From Caballeronia glebae (GTDB lineage Bacteria > Pseudomonadota > Gammaproteobacteria > Burkholderiales > Burkholderiaceae), in assembly GCF_001545035.1 (NCBI RefSeq), contig NZ_FCOJ02000030.1:24860-88859 (forward strand): 64,000 nt of DNA, written 5' to 3'. The notes beneath the pieces are model-generated. The model searched no databases. It was not told the origin of the DNA and was given only the letters and a program-made list of their open reading frames with translations. Both the position numbers and the translations under genes were made by a program. Position 1 is the stretch's first letter. Each line of letters opens with the position of its first letter. Below are positions 63,837 to 64,000 of this stretch, one piece after another.

Positions 63837-64000
63837 TCAAGCCGCGGCCATTCTCCTCACCGCCGGCCGCTCCAGCTCACGCGCGGCGAGCGCGCCGAAC
63901 ACGAGACCGAGCGTCGTCCATAACAGCGCCTGAATGCCGATCGCGGCCAGGCGGAAATTCCATAGCAGCGAAGCGGAGAAATCGGCGGGCACTTCATCGA
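63837..64000 (-). CDS. cbtA: CbtA, cobalt transporter subunit (C-terminal end only)
   Basis: The last 53 or so residues of a membrane protein: EVPADFSASLLWNFRLAAIG, then IQALLWTTLGLVFGALAAREL and a short basic tail. The D-E-V-P-A-D-F, then L-L-W-x-F-R motif and the final helix match the end of CbtA. CbtAB is a predicted cobalt importer usually controlled by cobalamin. The stop is TGA at 63837; the rest, with cbtB, lies beyond the window. Confidence 0.8.
   Translation of the reverse strand, partial: DEVPADFSASLLWNFRLAAIGIQALLWTTLGLVFGALAARELERPAVRRMAAA

Overview
The window looks like a chromosomal segment of a beta-proteobacterium of the Burkholderiaceae (Caballeronia, Paraburkholderia or Burkholderia type). 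The evidence is high GC, GGAG-type ribosome binding sites, the ACS/OxlT/OprD/TerC/CIO gene families, and an aerobic-type cobalamin cluster that uses CbiD instead of CobF. No rRNA, tRNA, insertion sequence, prophage or CRISPR array was seen. Nearly all sequence is protein coding, arranged in short operons.

Layout. 1-8981: the 5' end of an oxalate/formate-type antiporter, an OprD-type porin, a complete oligopeptide ABC operon (oppA-B-C-D-F, minus strand) and a divergent LysR regulator. 8997-13996: a VOC protein, an SDR, gamma-glutamyltranspeptidase and an NCS2 purine permease. 14008-16612: a decapitated SRPBCC/AHSA1 gene abutting a lower-GC pair of glycosyltransferase-type genes (apparent insertion). 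16650-24824: a 49-residue conserved-looking small protein, FucU, a zinc deacylase, an amino-acid binding protein, ChaA, a GAF-GGDEF cyclase, and a sugar-acid operon (FAH hydrolase, SDR, MFS) with a divergent LysR gene to 25895. 25935-36972: OsmC, an amino-acid-type oxidase, a DsbA-family protein, a PilZ protein, WaaC, a zinc metallopeptidase, a cyanide-insensitive-type bd oxidase (cydAB plus a 45-residue DUF2474 protein), a permease and SelU. 37116-45125: eutBC with a sigma-54 activator, DUF1328, OpgC, TerC and a GT87 protein.

45134-64000 is a cobalamin island. cobL-cbiD-cobK-cobM-DUF4186 runs left from 49323. cobG-H-I-J runs right behind a cobalamin riboswitch. A second riboswitch on the minus strand heads cobW-cobN-chlI/VWA. 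cobE, a corrinoid adenosyltransferase, cobyrinate diamide synthase, DUF1289 and a partial CbtA follow. Together these cover ring contraction and methylation from precorrin-2 to adenosylated cobyrinate diamide, with cobalt uptake at the right edge. Ethanolamine ammonia-lyase (eutBC), an adenosylcobalamin enzyme, lies about 6 kb away.

The most striking signal is at the chlI/VWA junction (54551-54616). An in-phase A_AAA_AAA slippery heptamer lies one codon before the chlI stop. It is followed after 7 nt by a perfect 12-bp stem with an inner 6-bp stem, and the downstream VWA frame is open through the junction but has no good start of its own. This is a strong candidate for programmed -1 frameshifting that makes both the small (ChlI) and medium (ChlI-VWA) chelatase subunits from one gene.
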